Assembly (NCBI GenBank): GCA_045601045.1
Contig: JAZRZA010000062.1
Span: 48,326 to 112,325 of the forward strand
From: UBA1181 sp045601045
GTDB taxonomy: Bacteria > Bacteroidota > Bacteroidia > Bacteroidales > Paludibacteraceae
Length of the DNA stretch: 64,000 nt
Direction of reading: 5' to 3'
The notes beneath the pieces are model-generated. The model made no database searches. It had not been told where the DNA came from and saw only the letters and a program-made list of their open reading frames with translations. Shown piece by piece: positions 60,901-64,000 of the stretch. The position numbers and the translations under genes were made by a program. Position 1 is the first letter of the stretch, and each line of letters begins with the position of its first letter.

Positions 60901-61282
60901 ACTCAAAGAATTTGATATCGGCGCCACCTACGGCCACCACTACCGCACCGACACGGATGCTCTCGTCCAACTTATCGACCAATGTTCTACCGAAATAGTC
61001 GACAGGGCCAAATCCTGAACTACAGTGAGCCAAAGGAGGAGTGGCGGTATACCATTGTCCCTTCTTCCTGCCTCCGGAACAATCGTTGGCGGAGAACAAA
61101 AGTTTGAAACGGTCAGACACTCCTTGTTTCTCAGACTGCGGAACAGAAGCTGCTCCCTCCATGTTGGATTGTCCGAAACAGAGGTAAATGTGAAAATTTG
61201 GATCCGGTTCAGCAAAAGAGAACGCAGATACTCCCAAAAGACACAACGTCAATAGTACGTGTAATAATCTGTTGTTTTTCAT
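57983..61282 (-). CDS. Multidomain esterase: SGNH/CE6, CBM6, CE1, CBM6, T9SS-like tail
   Basis: 1099 residues, secreted (signal peptide ends near residue 24). The order is: SGNH/CE6-type esterase (about 28-278; GQSNMEG with Ser39, HQGET, Asp252/His255), an Ig-like part (280-365), a CBM6 (378-523), a Gln/Ser-rich linker (525-550), a CE1-type feruloyl esterase/PHB depolymerase-like domain (555-795; GFSMGG with Ser660, Asp708, His770), an Ig-like part (800-880), and a second CBM6 (891-1032). The tail (1040-1099) ends YMAYDVTGRFVKKVTVDNGY then LKAGYYILLDENG, like T9SS sorting domains. Targets are probably acetyl and feruloyl groups on xylan. Confidence 0.85.
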   Translation of the reverse strand: MKNNRLLHVLLTLCLLGVSAFSFAEPDPNFHIYLCFGQSNMEGAASVPQSEKQGVSDRFKLLFSANDCSGGRKKGQWYTATPPLAHCSSGFGPVDYFGRTLVDKLDESIRVGAVVVAVGGADIKFFESNNAESYVSGEAQWFKNIAAQYNNNGYKRLVEMGKLAQKDGVIKGILVHQGETNSGQSNWPNRLKAVYESLLKDLGLNAKDVPLLVGEVRYTGPCSGHNNVIRNVPNVIPTAHVISANNCEAASDQYHFTVAGYKTLGIRYAEKMLSLLGDNPVAQVDITTAAIVNKESAPGEVEISVNKQNDNINKVEIYADDKLVASDVNSYVWKDVKEGTHTVYSVGYDNSNKKYTSAKVTVKIMPEQKPYNGSPAKIPGKIEAEEFDFGGEGNAYHDNDEENRNKGDRNEGVDMSNTAVGYTQTGEWIEYTVEVEEDGEYEVESRVASGNNGAQFTLYMDNQFIIPGADGTPGGFIDVPNTGDWETFKTVTTKLNKLTKGVHVLKVEITGDFVDIDYFNFKKAGSSNQQQGSQNQQGQQGSQTQQPKEELLTGVTTGQYVDIKVLNRTVSTYAPKGAHTNRPLMISCHGMNQDIKYQRELTQWETVADTADFIVAYPSSVGSTWEINGKSDLEYIIAIIDELAKTHKIDRTRVYMSGFSMGGMLTYHCMNEIPDYFAAFAPISGYMGSRVEAGTRPVPLIHTHGTSDGVVSYPPTNGWIGAEATAENWAKHNKTTEKTKYTVESANITKWSGGECDADVVLASVPGRDHEPTNRGYHTSREIWKFVRQYSTACGKGKPALDIVIAEIKNNDPGEVEVTVTIEDEAVKSVVIYLDGKEVGDGSKEVTLSDLAEGSYTISAVGYDSNNQEVGSAKKKITIYKPQTPFNGTPSAIPGTIEAEEFDFGGEGNAYHDNDEENRNKGNRNEGVDMNNTAVGYTQKGEWIEYTVDVESTGTYSFEAKVASGNDGSSFTLYMDNENIIPGGKSISVPNTGDWETFTTVKSDLNKLSKGVHVLKLEITGDYVDIDNFTFKLVKADETGLEMNISDVDVLNGEYMAYDVTGRFVKKVTVDNGYCGELKAGYYILLDENGLSHAMLIGK

Positions 61283-61465
61283 GGTCTACAAATAACTATA
61301 TATAATAACGTTGCAAATATAGATGATTTTCTTCAAAACAAAATAGGATTTTTCACTCAACGAATAGGAGAAAATCCCAAATCAACACCCGTCTTTTCCC
61401 CACGAAATATAAAAATCATTCAATTTTCATATAATATTATTGTAAGTTTGCATTACCAATAACCA

Positions 61466-62992
61466 ATGAAAAAAAACATGGATAACGGCCAACGCACCTA
61501 CATCGCCATCGATCTGAAATCCTTCTTCGCCTCTGTGGAGTGTGTGGAGAGGGGGCTTGATCCGCTCACGACCAATTTGGTGGTGGCGGACGTGAGCCGT
61601 ACGGAGAAGACCATCTGCTTGGCTGTATCCCCTTCCCTCAAAGCCTATGGCATTGGTGGACGAGCCCGTCTCTTTGAAGTGGTGCAACGGATGCGGGAGG
61701 TGAACCAAGAGCGAAGAAGGGCGACGCAAGGCTACCGTCTGACAGGCAAATCCTACAACGATGACGAACTAAAAGCCCATCCCGACTGGGAGGTGGACTA
61801 CATCGCCGCCCCACCCCGCATGACATACTACATCCAATACAGTACGAAGGTTTACGAGACCTATCTGAAATACATCGCCCCGGAGGATATCCACGTCTAT
61901 TCCATTGATGAGGTTTTTATGGATGTCACCAACTATCTTGCCACCTACAAGATGACAGCCCATGACCTAGCAATGAAGATGATCCGTGATGTGCTCGCCC
62001 AGACAGGCATCACCGCCACCGCGGGCATCGGGACCAATCTTTACCTCTGCAAGGTGGCCATGGATATCGTGGCGAAGCACATTCCCGCTGACGAGTACGG
62101 TGTACGCATCGCGGAATTGGACGAGATGAGTTACCGTGAAAAATTGTGGGACTACAAACCCATCACAAAATTCTGGCGGGTGGGCAACGGCATCGCCAAC
62201 AAACTAGCCATCTACGGCATCGACACCATGGGCAAGATCGCCCGTCTCTCCGAGACGAACGAGGATTTTCTCTACCAACTCTTCGGTGTGAACGCGGAAT
62301 TGCTCATTGACCATGCATGGGGCTGGGAACCATGCACGATCAATTACGTGAAGGCCTATCGTCCGGAAACCAATTCACTCAGCAGCGGACAGGTGTTGCA
62401 GAGTCCCTATGATTTCAAGAAAGCGAGGGTGGTAGCCCACGAGATGGCGGATGCGGCAGCCTTGGATTTGGTCAGCAAACGGTTGGTCACCGACCAACTT
62501 GTCCTTACCATCGGTTACGATACGGAGAGCCTTACCAATCCAACCATCCGCGCCAAATACAATGGACCTGTCACGACAGATTACTACGGAAGGGAGGTAC
62601 CCAAACACGCCCACGGCACCGCCAATCTAGGCAAACTCACGGCCTCCTCAAAACTCATCACAGAGGCGGTCATGGAACTATTCGACCGTATCGTCCACCC
62701 CGACCTACTCATCCGCAGACTGAATCTCACCACGAACCACATTGTCAGCGAAGAGAAGGCGCAAAAAGATAAGAACGCACCCGTGCAATTGGAACTCTTC
62801 ACCGATTACGAGGAGTTGGAGAGACAAAAGGAGGCGGAAGAGGCTTCTCTCGCCAAAGAGCGTCGCATGCAAGAGGCCCTATTGGATATCAAACAACGCT
62901 TCGGCAAGAACGCTATCCTCAAAGGACTGAATTTTGACGAAGGGGCCACTGCGGTAGAACGCAACAAACAAATCGGAGGACATAAAGCATAA
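61466..62992 (+). CDS. Y-family DNA polymerase (DinB/UmuC type)
   Basis: A 508-residue translesion polymerase. The catalytic acids lie in YIAIDLKSFFASVE (Asp16) and YSIDEVFMDVT. GIGTNLYLCKVAMDIVAKH and the thumb/HhH region (VGNGIANKLAIYGI) follow. A clamp-binding QLELF motif is at 441-445. It is longer than Pol IV and resembles the UvrX/YqjW type whose gene is followed by a YolD gene, as here. No LexA box could be assigned by eye. Confidence 0.88.
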   Translation: MKKNMDNGQRTYIAIDLKSFFASVECVERGLDPLTTNLVVADVSRTEKTICLAVSPSLKAYGIGGRARLFEVVQRMREVNQERRRATQGYRLTGKSYNDDELKAHPDWEVDYIAAPPRMTYYIQYSTKVYETYLKYIAPEDIHVYSIDEVFMDVTNYLATYKMTAHDLAMKMIRDVLAQTGITATAGIGTNLYLCKVAMDIVAKHIPADEYGVRIAELDEMSYREKLWDYKPITKFWRVGNGIANKLAIYGIDTMGKIARLSETNEDFLYQLFGVNAELLIDHAWGWEPCTINYVKAYRPETNSLSSGQVLQSPYDFKKARVVAHEMADAAALDLVSKRLVTDQLVLTIGYDTESLTNPTIRAKYNGPVTTDYYGREVPKHAHGTANLGKLTASSKLITEAVMELFDRIVHPDLLIRRLNLTTNHIVSEEKAQKDKNAPVQLELFTDYEELERQKEAEEASLAKERRMQEALLDIKQRFGKNAILKGLNFDEGATAVERNKQIGGHKA

Positions 62993-63000
62993 CAGAAACC

Positions 63001-63414
63001 ATGAAAGAGAACTACGACGATATCATCCACCTACCTCACCACGTATCGAAGAAGCGGACACAAATGTCGATGATGGAGCGTGCGGCGCAATTCGCCCCCT
63101 TCGCGGCCTTAACAGGCCACAATGCAGCCATCGCCGAGACCGCCCGTCTCACGGATAGCGCCATAGCGTTGGAGGAGAGTGACAGCCGAGCCTTGAACGA
63201 CAAATTCACTCAACTCTTAGCCCACATCCAAGAGGAGCCGAAAGCCTCCTTCACCTACTTCGTGGCGGATGACAAAAAGAGTGGCGGGAAGTATGTCACG
63301 GTGGAGGGTAGGCTTAAAAAGTACGACGAATACCACCAAACCATCCAATTGACCGACGGAACTGTCATTGCGTTAAGGGATGTTTTGGAGATTGAGATAA
63401 ATTCAGAGGAATAA
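63001..63414 (+). CDS. YolD-like protein
   Basis: A 137-residue protein of the YolD family. MSMMERAAQFAPFAALTGHNAA is the family's N-terminal segment, and GRLKKYDEYHQTIQLTDGTVIAL the C-terminal one. In Bacillus and others yolD genes lie next to Y-family polymerase genes and are thought to modulate them. The gap to the polymerase gene is 8 bases. Confidence 0.88.
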   Translation: MKENYDDIIHLPHHVSKKRTQMSMMERAAQFAPFAALTGHNAAIAETARLTDSAIALEESDSRALNDKFTQLLAHIQEEPKASFTYFVADDKKSGGKYVTVEGRLKKYDEYHQTIQLTDGTVIALRDVLEIEINSEE

Positions 63415-63448
63415 TTTATAATTTTACTAAAATCAATCCGTTATTTAG

Positions 63449-63840
63449 AAGCTGTTTAAGAAGCTGTTTAAATTTTAGTGGAAAATTTTGTTAAGGATCA
63501 AAAAGCAGAAGGCTAATTGAATCATAGCCACTGCAGTTTCTGCATGAAACTCATAGTCGATACTAAGCTTGGGCATTCTGTGCACCCCAATATGATGCGT
63601 AACCAGATGTGTAGATACTTGCGCTTTCGCACTTGCACATCTAAAAAACTTTTCTATAATTTCCACTGATTATCGGTGAGATTTGTTGGGTAATTGTTCA
63701 TTTTCTTTGTTTTTTGTCACTATAAAGATATGAAAAATTACCCACTTATTAAACTGATAATCAATATTTTATCAAATAATTCGACTCGTTTTTTTCGAGT
63801 CATATATAAAAGATTTTAAACTAAGTTTAAACAATTTCTT
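63449..63840 (-). mobile_element. IS5-type element remnant with internal deletion
   Basis: The minus strand starts a transposase-like N-terminus at 63701 (MNNYPTNLTDNQWK). A one-base shift restores the frame (IIEKFF...), and soon the transposase's C-terminal end follows (RMPKLSIDYEFHAETA, MIQLAFCFLILNKIFH, stop near 63475). The whole core is missing. The ends look like imperfect inverted repeats: AAGCTGTTTAAATTTT near 63462-63477 and AAGTTTAAACAATTTCTT at 63823-63840. AGAAGCTGTTTAA is directly duplicated at the left end (63449-63470). IS5-family membership is from memory of this motif. Confidence 0.6.
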
Positions 63841-63888
63841 ATAAATTGAGGTTTTAAACATCAATAGTTCGTTAAAAATTCAATACAA

Positions 63889-64000
63889 TTAAGCGGCTTT
63901 AGCCGTGAATAAAACGAGTTCCTTGAAAAGTTTGTCAATTAAATGCGGGTTTGGGTCTAAGCCAGACACGCAAATAAATCGCTCGAGCATATAAGCGTTG
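63889..64000 (-). CDS. Unidentified protein, C-terminal part (cut by window edge)
   Basis: The minus strand is open from the edge to a stop at 63889. It reads NAYMLERFICVSGLDPN, then PHLIDKLFKELVLFTAKAA. It looks like genuine coding sequence, but no family was recognised. The region between it and the IS remnant (63841-63888) is AT-rich. Confidence 0.4.
   Translation of the reverse strand, partial: NAYMLERFICVSGLDPNPHLIDKLFKELVLFTAKAA

Noticed and set aside
1..64000. CRISPR arrays, tRNA or rRNA genes
   Set aside because: No regularly spaced repeats and no cloverleaf or rRNA-like sequence were seen; the heptad arrays have no spacers.

Overview
This window looks like a chromosomal segment of a Bacteroidota bacterium, most likely of the order Bacteroidales. 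The evidence is a 286-residue RpoD of the Bacteroides type, promoters of the form TTG/TTTG-N20-TAnnTTTG, a 729-residue type III glutamine synthetase, TonB-type energy transducers, a type IX secretion (T9SS) plug protein and a putative T9SS cargo, and many Bacteroidales-typical families (DUF3089, DUF3127, DUF2752, CD225). No rRNA, tRNA or CRISPR array was seen.

Layout. 1-3.6 kb: a cut-off DUF3089 gene, then three tandem rpoD paralogs, each with its own terminator. 3.6-11.1 kb: endonuclease III, a Na/phosphate symporter, a secreted GH5 glycosidase, a DUF3127 protein with an SSB-like tail, an Ig-like membrane protein and glnN. 11.2-16.7 kb (minus): miaA, an MFS transporter, the T9SS plug, a TtcA-like enzyme and a phage-like protein that also has an SSB-like tail. 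16.8-24.1 kb (plus): rimM, rlmB, a pseudouridine synthase, a secreted protein, DPP III, tonB, nhaD. 24.2-31 kb: tex, patatin, an orphan cytosine methyltransferase, a CDF transporter, adk, hpt.

31.3-38.7 kb (minus): a tightly packed seven-gene operon of ketosynthase, ACP, two hotdog proteins, a thioesterase-like protein, an MMPL exporter fused to a methyltransferase, and a CrtI/CrtISO-like oxidoreductase. It resembles a reduced aryl-polyene/flexirubin-type lipid pathway and is the best candidate for an unusual system here. Its upstream spacer holds a 133-bp element made of two inverted copies of one hairpin, with compensatory stem changes and an invariant 11-nt loop.

39.1-46.1 kb: an M16 protease, a TonB-domain protein, an Fe-ADH, and a YeiH-type exporter next to a rhodanese-MBL lipoprotein. 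46.1-50 kb is an eroded accessory zone with coding remnants, a zinc-ribbon operon behind a long leader, a MntA-HepT module and an internally deleted dcu gene. 50-57.9 kb: a flavodoxin-like lipoprotein, carbonic anhydrase, YbaK, a chorismate mutase/DRE-TIM aldolase pair, small membrane proteins, a truncated SDR and a RhuM-PLD fusion. 58-61.3 kb: a 1099-residue double-esterase, double-CBM6 protein with a T9SS-like tail. 61.5-64 kb: a Y-family polymerase with a YolD partner, an IS5-type remnant and a cut-off gene.
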